Origin: Jackrogersella multiformis
Taxonomy: Eukaryota; Ascomycota; Sordariomycetes; Xylariales; Hypoxylaceae
Assembly: GCA_902806575.1 (NCBI GenBank)
Contig: CADCXD010000005.1
Span: 496,001-560,000 of the forward strand
Reading direction: 5' to 3'
DNA length: 64,000 bases
Made by a program: the position numbers and the translations under genes. Below, in pieces: positions 14,601-25,900 of the stretch. How positions within the stretch are numbered: the stretch's first letter is position 1; the number at the start of each line of letters is the position of its first letter. The notes below the pieces were generated by a model. It made no database searches. It had not been told where the DNA came from and saw only the letters and a list, made by a program, of their open reading frames with translations.

Positions 14601-16678
14601 ATTTAAGGAAAATTAAGTTATACTTACGTTATAATTATTTTATTTTATAACTTTTAACGATATTTTTACTTTAACTTAACGAATAATCGAAATTATAATA
14701 TTAAAAAAAAAATTCTTCTAAACGAGCTTTTAAAATAATATTAACATAAAAACTTTTTATTATTATTACTTTTTTTAAAATAAAATTATACGTAATAAAG
14801 TTAAAAACTTTATTTAATATTTACCGGATTTTTTCTTTACTTATTTTTAAAATCGAGAAATAAATAATATTAACTTAAATTATTTAGTTTTTTATTATTA
14901 ATGCGAATAACTTTTTTATTAAAAACTTAAAGTAATTTATAAAATTAAACGTTTTATAAAAGTTAATAACGGTATTTTTCGAAAACGAATAATAACTTAA
15001 GTTTATAATTACGTAAATTTTTAAAACATAACGGTTTTATTCGTCGATATTTAAAATTAAAATTTATTTTTTATTTAAAAGCGTCGGATTTATTATAATA
15101 ACGATTACGTTTTTTAATTAATTTTAATTAATTATTTCATTTTTTTATTATATTTTTAACTTTTTAATTACCACGTTTTTACCTTTTAATCGTTTTTAAT
15201 AATTTTTCCTTTAAGTTATTATTAACTTAAAAATTAATATTTAACTCGTATAATTTTACATTAATTTTCATTAAATTTATAAATTTACTTATTAATATTA
15301 TTAATAATTACGTATTATAAAATAATATATTCCTCGGGTTTTTATTTATATTTTTAAGCTTTTTAATTTTAATAAAAGTATTTATTTATATTACCGTTTA
15401 ATTTATTTAATTTATTCGTTAAGTTATTTAATAAATCAAAAATAATATATATACTTTTAAAAAGTCTTTTACTTTTATTTTGACTTTTTTAAAGTTAAGC
15501 TTAAAATTCTTTTTAATAGTTTTTTATAAAAAACGTTTATTTAATTTATAATTATTAATTTTAAAGGTAAATATTAAGTTAAATATTTATTTACTTTAAA
15601 ATAAACGTCGCTTTTATAATTTATAAAAAATTTTTACCGTAAACGAGCTTATAACTTTTAACATTTTATAAGTTATAATAAATTTATATAAATTAATTTA
15701 TTAAAAATATTATATTTCGAGCTTTATTTTTCCGGTGTAAATAAAATAAAAATACTTTATATAACTTTTTTTAATTTAAGCGATTATTAAAGTAATAATA
15801 ATCTTATAATCGTTTTTAAACACTCGAATAAATCCTCGCACGCTTTTAATTTTTTATATAAAACATTATATAAAAGTTAACTTAAAAATATCTTAATAAA
15901 TTATTTTTTAAATTTAATTATTAATTTAAATAAACGTTTAATTAATAATTTAAGCTTTTAAAAAATTCCTTATAAATCGTAATTTTTTTATTAAAAGCTT
16001 ATTAACTTTTACGTTCGTAATTAATTTAATTATAAAAAAAGTAAGTTTTAAAAAAGTTAAAGTTTAAAAAATTATTACGTTTATCGTTTTAAAAGTTTAA
16101 TTAAAAAAAGTTAAAATAACCGTTTAATTAACTTTTATAATTATAATAAACTTTATTTAAATAAACTTTTAGATTTTAAAAATATAACGTGCTTTTTATT
16201 TTTTATTTTTTTACTCGAATCGACTTTTAAATAAAAGGTAAAAACGTTTCGAAGTCGATATTATCCGATACGTTTAAATTAACGTTATATTATTTATTTT
16301 ACTTTTTATAAAATAAATAAAAAATAAAATATTAAATAAAGAAATTAATACTTTTTAAAAATTTATTTTTTTTAACGTAAAAAGCTTAATAATAATGTTA
16401 TAATAAAGCGAAAATATAATAATAAATTTTATATTTAATATATAATAATAAAATATAATTATAAAATGTATAAAATTATATAAATAAAAAGAAAAAAAAG
16501 CTTTATAAAAAAAACGTATTATATATATAAACTTTTTTAAAAGCATTAATATTTAATACGTACCGGGTTTATAATTATTATATAATTTATAATAATATTA
16601 AAAGTTTATAAAAAATAATAATCGATTAAAGTAAAAAAACGAAACTTTCGAATTATAAAAAAATATATATAAACACGC

Positions 16679-16766
16679 TTAATTAATTAACGAGTGTATA
16701 TATTAATTTATAAGTTATAACTCGTATTATATACGTATTATACTTATAATTTATAAAATTTTTAAT
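16679..16766 (+). repeat. Direct repeat inside the big element, copy 2
   Basis: Same-orientation partner of 1156-1245. Differences such as CTCGTATTATATACG versus the fully AT left copy are mostly transitions, so this copy is less converted. Low sequence complexity means some of the match could be chance, but the alignment runs for about 90 bases. Confidence 0.45.
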
Positions 16767-17059
16767 TTTACTTTTAAATATATTAATTTACGTTAACTTA
16801 TATATACGTTATATTTTAATTATACGTTATTATAAAATTTATTAATTTAATTATAATATTTTGAATATTTATAAGGAAAATTTAAGTGAAATTTTATATG
16901 TAAAAATAAAACATATAAATTTATAAATTTATTATTAAATAAATAAATTACCTAAAAACGTAAAATTATAATATAATATACATTAATTATTAAATAATTT
17001 AATAAAATTAAAAGTAAAGTTATAAATGTTATGGTTATTTAATTATGAATTTCTAAAGG

Positions 17060-17313
17060 AACGTGAGGAAAATGTATATAATTTACATATAAAATAAAAA
17101 ACTTAAACTTTAAAAAATTATTTACTTACTTTAAAGTTTTTCTAATTTTATAAAATTTTATATATATAATAAATCCATTATAAATAATATTAAAAAGTTA
17201 ACCGTATATTTATAGCTATTTTATTTAATTAGTTATAAATATGACGTTTTGGCGATTTTATATGGGAAATGGGTGGCCCGCACTTGGTATGCCCGCGTAA
17301 CGGTGGTTCGACT
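17060..17313 (-). repeat. Right terminal inverted repeat
   Basis: Reverse complement of the left terminal repeat. The outer segment 17243-17313 retains GC-rich sequence (GGTGGCCCGCACTTGGTATG) and ends CGGTGGTTCGACT followed by TA. The inner part aligns with left positions ~975-1157 with mostly transition differences. Confidence 0.85.
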
Positions 17314-17436
17314 TACTTCCTACGGATACATTCACGTAGACGCCTGAATTTTGTTATCAATTTATAGATACGGTTAAGACTATGAAACCCACCCAAGTCT
17401 TCTCTAATAGAACTGACATACAAACACTTAAGTTAT

Positions 17437-18581
17437 TTACACTTTAATCTGCCCTTTTTGCTACATCAAGAAAGAGGCCGGGATTTGCCCAGCCGCCAAC
17501 CCAGCCAGTATTATGATCTGGAGAGTGTAGCCTTCTGCAAATGTAGTTCAAATTATCTCTTGAGTTTGGCCAGGAAGCGAACTCATTGTGTCTGGATATC
17601 GTAAGAGTTGAGCAAGCTGACCAGGAGGCAATATGTTACTGAGTCGGCTTCTGACTAATCCGTTGAGTGCCGTAGTGACGATTGCAAGGCCGATTGCGCC
17701 CCTCATGACGCGGAACTGTGTGATTATGACCATGGCCACAGCTGCTAACATCAGCAATGTCGTAGTTGTGGATGATGGTTACCTAGCGTACCTTTGTCTC
17801 TTTCTTGAATACAAAACGGCGCCATGAGGATAAGGTGCGTTATGTTGATGCCACAGCCGAAGCCTGCGATGGTTTCGTAGCCGTACTGCGCTGGAACCAC
17901 CTCTTTGGAGTCGGGCAATGTTGAAATAAGGGCAAGGCCTACGACCTGGAGTATCGCAGCAATGAATACTAGGTAGATAAGAGGTAATTTCGCCAATTTG
18001 CCTATAGTCGGCGCGACAACAGAGCCAAATGGAGCGGCTAAAGTAAAGGGGATAAACCGAACTCCTGCCTGAATCGGGGATAACCCATTCACCATCTGAA
18101 GTCTTTGGGGAAGCTGAAACATTGCGCAAAACCAAGGCGCACCGAGGAATAATGAATTCTTAGAATGAATGAGCATCGTGTACGACGGTAAATTGTGTAT
18201 TTACCTACATTGTCATGTCAATCCGCACGTGGCTCTGGACAAAACGCCATGGAAATACTGGCTCTCGAAGTTTCTCTTGAAGAGTAACACGGCGTCCCCA
18301 CAACAGAAACGCGATCCATGGCAGCCCGGAGATAGTTAGCAGAGATATTACAAAAGCCGGCTTCCAGGGGTAATCCACTCCAGCTTCTTCTAGCGCTGCT
18401 ACTAGGAACAGCGTGGCTATCAAAAGCAGAGCAGTCCCTGTATAGTCTAAGTGTTGGATCGATTGTCGTGAGAGGACTTGTCCGCTGTTCAGTCTCTCGT
18501 GTAGAGATATACTGTGGAAGGGAAACCCGTGTTCGGTATGCTAAAGATTATGATAATAGCAGCCACGACAGCGGCTGGTAC
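17437..18581 (-). pseudogene. MFS multidrug efflux transporter, C-terminal two thirds, broken
   Basis: On the minus strand, from 18581 down, an open frame reads VPAAVVAAIIIIFSIPNTGF, then hydrophobic segments ALLLIATLFLVAA and FVISLLTISGLPWIAFLLW, EPVFPWRF, and NSLFLGAPWFCAMFQLPQRL, followed by LSPIQAGVRFIPFTLAAPFG. These are typical of fungal drug:proton antiporters of the major facilitator superfamily, often found in secondary-metabolite clusters. An intact 47-base intron (17791-17745, GTACGC...TTAG) joins QERDK to AVAMV. Lesions: an in-frame stop near 18205 with disorder at 18176-18205, TGA at 17550-17548 (family arginine, CGA to TGA) and TAG at 17463-17461 (probably TGG to TAG). The frame otherwise reaches a natural TAA at 17439-17437. 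The N-terminal helices are missing. Both late stops are C:G to T:A transitions, fitting RIP leakage. Confidence 0.8.
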
Positions 18582-19489
18582 ACTACAGCGACGGACACAC
18601 TTTAGCTGCCGAGTTGATATTGGAATCAGAGTCTATTGATTAATGAGACGATAACTAAGGCTTAATAATAATTTTGGGTGGACGGCACCTACGCTGCTGT
18701 CGTGAAATATAATCTTGGGCCTTGGAGATGGGACTGTCTGCTTTCATATTCTTTACTCGTAGCCCCAATAACCTGCTGGACAGATGGAACATGTTCTGGA
18801 TTGGTTCTCGATTCACTGGTTTCTAACATAGTGTAAAATTTGGGAGGAATCTCACCAAAATTTTTGGTTTGGAGGAAATATCAATGATACCGAGGTATTT
18901 ATGCCCGGAATACAACCTCGCCCGAGAGTTTAAGAGGTAAACAAAGAGTAATTTCCATCTGATTGCGCTACGAGTTATATTACATTAATGTGGTTGTACA
19001 GAACACCTGGAGTCGCCATTGAACCGGAGTGAGAGAAATAGGGGTGTCACGTGACCAGCTTTTAGCTATAAGACCTGATCTTTTGATTAGTAGTTTTTGA
19101 TTCGTATCGACCTTCATATACACCTTTTAGCTACCTGCTTTTAGCTCTTATTTTAGACCTTATTTTATTTGGTGATGGCTTCTTTTCCTGACTGTTGTTG
19201 ATGATTCGTATCCTTCAGACCGAGAGAAGCGTTACCGTTTAGGTCCCTGATTGGGGACCTAAGTGGTTATCTCTACCCTTCAGGAGCTTCTCACTCTGGT
19301 TTACCATTACACAGGTACTTACCTGCCCAAGTAAGTAAGGGAGGCCACATGCCCGTGCGGCACCGTTGGCCAAGGGGAACACATAATTCCTGAATATTAC
19401 AGCTCTTTATGCCAGATCTGAGCGATTACTAGTAGATAGGAGAATTCGATATCTAAAGTTACCCTTGATAGTGGTTGAACTACGAATAG
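18582..19489. other. Non-coding stretch between two transporter remnants
   Basis: No coding frame is supported. It contains an 8-bp inverted repeat TAGGTCCC/GGGACCTA with a 6-base loop near 19240-19262 and the palindrome GTCACGTGAC near 19048. The missing N-terminal part of the downstream MFS gene was probably here, but I cannot recognise it. Confidence 0.4.
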
Positions 19490-19668
19490 TTACACCTTAA
19501 TTTGGTCCTTTTGCCGCATCAAGAACGAGGTTGGGATCTGCCCGGCTGCTAAGCTAGCTAAGGTGTTGATTGGAGTTTGTAACCTTGTGCGAACGTAGTT
19601 TGAATTATTTCTTGAGTTTGGGCTAGAGGCGAACGTAATTGTTGGACCTCTAAGAGTTTTGGGCAGTC
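19490..19668 (-). pseudogene. Second MFS transporter remnant, 3' end only
   Basis: Minus-strand sequence aligns with the last ~60 codons of the transporter remnant at 17437-17620, by eye about three quarters identical. It reads QTQEIIQTTFAQGYKLQ, then after a one-base deletion INTLASLAAGQIPTSFLM, and ends in GTG TAA as the first copy does (TAA at 19492-19490). This is a separate, diverged paralogue in the same orientation, of which only the 3' tail survives. Here the arginine and tryptophan codons hit in copy 1 read CAA and CGG. Confidence 0.7.
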
Positions 19669-19960
19669 GAACTTTTATTAGTTTTACATAAATCTTAGAA
19701 ACCTTAACAATCAGTCCTTCAAAAAAGCATCATACACAAATTAATGGCAACTGCTAACACAATCTAAAAAAGCACCATGAGAAGACTACTCCTTATTGTA
19801 CTTCCCAGCCCTAACGCGAAGAACAACCTTAAACATGAACAAGGCAAAAACGTGAACCTCGTTACTAGTGGCCCCTCCAAGAGATAAATGACCACCCAAC
19901 TGATGATAGCACCAACGTTAATAGCATTAAAAGGCACCATGGCCTTTTCTTCTTAAACCA

Positions 19961-21495
19961 TTACTTCATCCCGCCCCGGAAGCTATACCCCTTTTTGGTG
20001 AGAGGGGCATCGAGTGAAACTGATCCACCTTGAAGTTGTTTCTTAATCTCCTCCTTAAGCTGTCGGTCGATCAAGGATTGAACATCAATTCCAGCTTCGT
20101 GTAGCTCCTTGTTCATTTTTTCAGCTAATATCAGTATGGATTTCCAGCCTTCAGGTACTTCAACTTGGCCTTGGAGAGGTAGTTGGAACCGCGCTTTAAG
20201 CCACATGGTGTAAATTCCAATCATCCAGATAATTGATAAGGCCACCATTATGAATACTTGGATGAATGAGAAGCCCCATTTGTAGCGCTGAACCAATAAT
20301 ACGTCAACAATTTCCCACTAGAGGTCTATATTCTCATGGGACAAGCACCTACATCTTGAACAGGTTGACACCGGCCGTTGGCTTGAACGTAGGTGAGCGG
20401 ATACGTCTGATTAGAATAGGCAACTGTTACATTCGACGGATCTTGAAATGGGAATTCTGGCCTTGTTTCTCGGGGACCGGTCCAATTAAATCCAAAGAAT
20501 TCATCTCTACTAAAGTAAAAGGCAGATATATTCAATACTGGACTTGGAAGTGTGTTGTTCATCCAAATAGACGTTGTATTTTGGAGGCCAAAAAACCCAT
20601 TTGAGGATACGTCTGAAGTAAGTATATCTCAGCATTAATCAAGTCTTAATATGCGGCGGCCAAAGTTAAAGCAATACGAACAGTTAGATGTAATTCTCAG
20701 CATATCACAATCGTCTTTTCCTCTTTCCGGGAATGTACAAGTCCCATCCACGGGTAATAATGCCCTAGAGTAAACCGTTTGCTCCTCTAACGATTCTCTA
20801 AGTTATAATTTCACTCAATGTGGCTTGGATTCTTACGATTATATCTCTCGGAACTAAGCAAGAACACCATATAGTCCGTAGTTAAGTTCACTCTCAGTCC
20901 ATCGTGTATGATGTATGCTATGACTCGGAACTCGGAGTATGGTATATAGTGGCCGTTATAATCTAGAACAAATGATTCGACGATTGTAGTATAACCTGTC
21001 ATGGCGCTGGCGAATGTTAATAGCCATCCTATTAGGAATAGCATACTCGAAATCATAAAAACCATAGAAAGTTTAGACTTGAGTCCTCGACCGGAAATAA
21101 AGATTCGTGTCATGCGAAATATCGAGATAATGGAGGGTTCATTTTGGAGGTATATCGTAAGGAAGACAGCGTAAGTGACGGAGGCAAATTCTATGGAAGT
21201 CGTTACATAATCGGCAAATAGGTACGTGCCAAGATATGAATGCCAAAAACGCTTGGCCTCCGCGGCCGATTATCTGGGGAATACTAAGCATCAGTAAAGG
21301 GTATTTCCAAAGATAAATAGTTGTAGATCTAACTATGTCCCATATAATGTCAATGACTTTTAATTGTGTAAAAATTAAGTTTCCATCACTTAAGTTTATC
21401 TCGAAGAATCCCGAGGCTTCCCATACATTGTACGTAAATCCGTTAACGTTAAAAAAATTATCGAATCTACATGCCGTATTCCCGGAATCTAAAGT
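19961..21495 (-). pseudogene. Fungal multi-exon membrane protein of unknown function, broken
   Basis: Minus-strand pieces in order: DNFFNVNGFTYNVWEASGFF (about 21480), VIDIIWDI, an intron 21333-21274 (GTTAGA...CCCCAG), IIGRGGQAFLAFISWHV, then after a frame shift FADYVTTSIEFASVTYAVFL, the hydrophobic KLSMVFMISSMLFLIGWLLT with SAMTGY, and YIIHDGLRVNLTTDYMV. Later exons carry GFFGLQNTTSIWMNNTLPSP, PVLNISAFYF, an intron 20352-20288 (GTAGGTGC...TTCAG) and RYKWGFSFIQVFIMVALSII, ending in GGMK at 19961. The layout resembles an uncharacterised membrane-protein family I know from plant-associated Sordariomycetes (IGRGGQ, SAMTGY and VHDG-like motifs); no function is known to me. Lesions: a four-base insertion near 21222-21230, and a poorly readable zone 20810-20640. 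The 5' end dissolves into AT-rich DNA. Confidence 0.6.
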
Positions 21496-23280
21496 TATAT
21501 TATATATAATAAAGTACCGTAACGGGAAAATATAATAACTTATAAAGGTTTTTTTAAAAAATAATTAATATTTAAAAAATAATTAATATTTAAAAAATAA
21601 TTAATATTTAAAAAATAATTAATATTTAAAAAATAATTAATATTTAAAAAATAATTAATATTTAAAAAATAATTAATATTTAAAAAATAATTAATATTTA
21701 AAAAATAGCGATTATTTCGAAAAATAATTATTATTTTTAAAATAAATATTATATTCGAAAAATAAGCATTACTTTTATTATTAAGCATTATTTAAAAGTA
21801 ATTATTATTTCGAATTTATAATAATTTTAAAACGCGTTAAGAAATAACATTTATTTTTATTTAATATATAATAAAAAATAATAATAAAAATTTATTTAAT
21901 GTAATTATAATATTTATAAAAATAAATAAAATATAAAGTAAATAAAATGAAATGAAATAAAAATAAATAACGAAAAAAAAACCTTATTTTTTTAAATTTT
22001 TATATTTAAACTTTCCTTATATATTATATAATAATAAATATTTAATAAAATACGTGTTTCGTTTTTAATTATTATTTTTAAAATATAAACTTTATTTAAA
22101 ATTTACGGCTTTTATTATAATAAATAAAAATATTTAATATCGTTAAAAATAACATTTTAAAAAAGCTCGATAAAGTTACTCGAGCTCGTTTAATAAACAG
22201 AAAGTTTAATATTATTTCTCGATATATTACGATATATTATATAAAAAAGAAACGTAATATCCTTTTAAAAAACGGTTTTTTTTTTCGAAAGCCGGTGTCT
22301 CGAAAATTAAAAAATTTAACGATAACGATAAAAAATAAACCATTAAATTTAATTAATTATAATAAATAAATATTATAAACGATATAAATTAAAACTTATA
22401 AAGGACGTAATTAACTTATATAAAAGTTTAATTATAATAATTAAAATAACGTTATAACGATAAAATAATATATTTATTTAAAATTAAAATTAATATAAAG
22501 TCGTATAATTATAATATATTAATTTTATTTTATTTTATTAACTTTATTAATTTTATTAAATAAAAAATTATTATTTAAAGCTTATTATTTATAATCGGTT
22601 AATCGAAAATATTAATAATTTAATTAATATAATATAATATTATAAATATAACGATATTATTACGAATTTATAACTTAACGACGATAAAACGAGTTATATC
22701 GTTTTTATATTAAAATATTTTTAATAAAATATTATATTTATTTTATAAAAAAAACTTTAATTTTATTAACGGTAAATTATTTATATTAATTTAAAATATT
22801 TTTATTTTATTAAAAGTTACGTAAATAATTAAAAATTAAATATTTTATATATACGAATTATTAAAAAAAAATAACTTTAAGTTTAAAACACGTAATAATA
22901 AAAAATACGTATTTTATTATATAATAAAAAAATATTTAATAATAATTATATTTAAATATATATCGTTAATTCTTTTATTATTAAACTTAATTATTAATTA
23001 AAATTAATTTTAAATTAAACTATTTAATATTAATATTATAAATAAATAAATTTAATTATTAAAATATTTATATTTATATACGTAATAATATATATTATAA
23101 ATTTAAATAAATAAAAACTTTAAGCTTTAAAAATTTTAAAAAGTTATATATTTAAAAAAATAATTAAAAAATAAATAAATTATCGATAAAATATAAACTT
23201 TAAACTTTAATATTTAATAATTATTTATAAAACTTTTAAATATAAAGCTCTTTATATAAATATATGGTATAAATGCAAAT
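21430..23280. repeat. AT-rich block 2, RIP-like
   Basis: About 1.85 kb of nearly pure A/T with residual CpG, grading into normal sequence on both sides. No terminal repeats or readable protein were found. It lies exactly where the 5' part of the membrane protein gene (left, minus) and the KS-AT-DH part of the polyketide synthase (right, plus) should be, so it either replaced or converted them. Confidence 0.7.
21556..21707 (+). repeat. 18-bp tandem array, eight identical units
   Basis: The unit AAAAAATAATTAATATTT repeats eight times without a mismatch from 21556 to 21699, followed by a partial unit to 21707. Perfect identity contrasts with the diverged DNA around it, so the array expanded after, or outside, the mutation process. 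It sits at the left margin of AT-rich block 2. It gives a spurious open frame on the minus strand with a repeating LNINYF. Confidence 0.95.
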
Positions 23281-23499
23281 ATATTCCAGTTAAGCTTAAT
23301 ATATATATAATTAAACGATATCGATGTGTGATATATTACTTGGTTAGGTATTCTTGTTAAGGGTTTTACGGAAACAGAGTAAAAGACGAAGGTTTGCAGT
23401 AGCTTAGTGTATTATATGATGACCGGTATGACCCTCAAGCCCTTTTATAGTCCTGAATCGTAGAAGGGATCCCCTTACTGCTCTCCACCATTATCCCCT

Positions 23500-25900
23500 G
23501 ACCATTGCATGTAAAGGTGTCCTTATGATCAACAAGATCTTTGACTAAACGGAGCCGAATGAAGGTATCTACTAGAAGACACATACTATTATTGAGCATG
23601 AACCACTAGGACAAAGTCCCCCTCTCGTTCTGACTGTACCTAATGTGGGTTTACTCTATGGCACGGATCTGGCAGCAGATGAGATCGAAATCGACGTTCA
23701 GGTCATTTGAGTCAACTTCCGTGATTTTATGGTCATCCTTGGAAAAACCATGAATGCGCCGGTACCTTTATTGACTGCTGCAACACGTGCGCACGCTGTT
23801 ATAACAAGCTTGCAGTGAAGATCCTGGACTTTCTTTCCGCTGCTGAAGCTGCCTCCCTCCCGATCACAAGGGTAACTGCATACCTTACGCACTCATCTCT
23901 CTTGCAAATATCCAAAGGGAAGATACAATATTGATATATTGTGCTGCTGGTGGGTGGCACCGAAAAAAAAGCTTCTCAAATCTTACAAGGAATTGGAGCT
24001 GAAGTCTATGTGACAGTAGGTATATAGGAGGAAAGACAATTGATGTAAGATGTCTACGGGCTTCCAGATACGCACATATTCTACAGCAGAGACATGACAT
24101 TTGCAAGAGATATATATCGTGCAGCAAATTGTAAAGGGGTAGATGCAGTGCTCAACTCACTCTCTGGGGGGGGGGCTACTCGAATCTTGGGAGTGCATTG
24201 CCACCATGGGACGCTTCACCAGGCTTGGAAAATCAGATATCGAGAGCAACTTAAAATTGCCAATGTCTGGCTTCGCTAAGAATGATACTTTGCATGCAGT
24301 AGCTTTGGATTTCATCATCGATCGACAACCACTTATGGTTGGAAATATTCTCCGAGAAGTTATAAACATACCTAGTTTCGAAGAATTTAATCCAAGTCGC
24401 GCCCCACTCTACCTATATCCAATATCAGACATCGTGGACGCCTTTAGGATGATGGAAGCGGGTAAGAATACTGGGGAAATGGTGTTAACTATGGATCCCT
24501 CACATGTAGTTCCTGTAAGTTGACTTCCCTGTTTCAGTTCTGGTATGTGTATATAACCACTAACTATTTAATTTTCTAGACTTGGCTAAAGGCAATACCT
24601 TCGTATTCCTTCGACCCATGTGCAACATAGTTGATCGCCGGTGGCCTTAGTGGTCTGGGACGGAGTGTTGCTCGATGGATGTCCCAGCGCGGTGCAACAA
24701 ACTTGATCTTGCTTTCACGATCTGGGCCTAAATCGGCTATTACCAAGGGACTATCGGATGAATTGCGGGAATGTGGGACATACATACGCACCCACAGTGT
24801 GATGTCTCTTCTTCCGAATCTCTTTCGGCAGCTTTGAGGCAGTGCTCTGATATGCCTCCCATCAAAGGCTGTTTACAGGCTACCATGGCACTTCAGGTAC
24901 GACACCACACACCCCCTTTCCCTTCCCCCCCCTTTTTCTCCTGATTTCAATCTTCTCGAGTTTTGAACCGACTAAGTTGATGCGAGATATAGGATGCTCT
25001 GTTCGGAACGATGTCATGGGACCAGTGGTCTAAGTCCATTCGTTCCAAAGTCCCAAGTACATGGAATCTTCATACACAACTACCTCGCAATCTATCGTTC
25101 TTCATCATGCTATCCTTCGTTGCTGGTATCGTTGGGTCCATAGGTCAATCCAACTACGCAGCTGGGAACACATACCAAGATGCCCTAGCCACACACAGGT
25201 TGGCTCTAGGCGAGAGGGCCGTATCTATCGACCTTGGCTGGATGGGTAATATCGGTATTGTGGCTGAGAATGTAGGCCTGACCAAGGGCAAAGAACACGC
25301 TATTGAACTTGCACAGATGTTCGAGTTCGAATTTATCGCGTTGCTTGATCGCTATTGTAACCCGGACCTAGATATTAGCACAGCAGAACAAGCACAGCCC
25401 ATTCTCGGCTTAGTTGCACCTGCGTAGTTCCGCAATAACAGCATCGAGCCTCCAGACTGGCTGGTTGAGCGCCGTATATTGAGAAGACTTGTCCAGGACA
25501 GCGGTAACAACCGTATATGTGACCCGACCGAGGGGACCAGCGATCGCGACTGGGCTGGCAAGTTCGTCTGCGCATCATCTAGCAACGAGAAGACGAACAT
25601 CGTCGTCGAAGCCCTCATACATAAACTAGGTATCCAAGGCCACATCGCTCGCACCAGATGAGATTGATCGCAACCGCCCTCTGCACATGTACATGGTTGA
25701 CTCATTGCTAACCATCGAGCTGAGGAATTGGTTCAGCAAGTTCTTCAAGGCGGGACGTGGCAATATTCGATATTACCGGGCAGGCAAGTCTGGAGAGGAC
25801 TGCAGAGGGGGCATCAGGCCAAAGCAAGTTATCGAGGGAAAGCAGTATTGCAGAAGTGGCAAAATGGGGTTGATGAGGATGGATTAGCTTGATTGTGCAT
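23500..25900 (+). pseudogene. Highly reducing type I polyketide synthase, ER-KR-ACP end, broken
   Basis: Plus-strand pieces follow the order of a fungal iterative reducing PKS. Enoyl reductase: PPLVLTVPNVGLLYG (~23620), VNFRDFMVILGKTMN, IGAEVYVTVG, THIFYSRDMTFARDIYRAAN (~24090), GVDAVLNSLSGG, SWECIATMGRF, PLYLYPISDIVDAF, GEMVLTMDP. An intron (24515-24579) leads into the ketoreductase: LIAGGLSGLGRSVARWM and GATNLILLSRSGPK; a second intron (24897-24992) precedes DALFGTMSWDQWSKSIRSKV and IGQSNYAAGNTYQDALATH. Acyl carrier: VDSLLTIELRNWF with the phosphopantetheine serine kept (~25700). Lesions include stops near 23710 and 24630, a frame shift at a ten-G run (24166-24175), shifts near 24837, 25430 and 25650, loss of part of the ER core, and Phe in place of the catalytic KR serine. 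KS, AT and DH domains are absent. Confidence 0.88.

Larger units (their letters stand above)
903..17313. mobile_element. RIP-degraded 16.4 kb element with long terminal inverted repeats
   Basis: The left end (AGTCGAACCACCG...) and right end are inverted copies of each other: 903-1157 matches the reverse complement of 17060-17313, almost perfectly for the outer ~75 bp and recognisably for ~255 bp. Both ends are flanked by TA (901-902 and 17314-17315), fitting a TA target duplication as in Tc1/mariner-type DNA transposons. The interior is almost pure A/T with residual C and G mostly in CpG, the RIP signature. No transposase can be read. At 16.4 kb it is far larger than ordinary Tc1/mariner elements, so nested insertions are likely; direct repeats inside support this. 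Class is inferred from the ends only. Confidence 0.8.

Noticed and set aside
16355..16546. Minus-strand open frame in the first AT-rich block; similar frames at 58369-58587 and 58775-58987
   Set aside because: Composed of I, F, K, N and Y only, as expected from A/T DNA where stops happen to be missing; no protein motif.
21556..21707. Regular array that might suggest a CRISPR
   Set aside because: Units are contiguous with no spacers and the context is a fungal nuclear genome.
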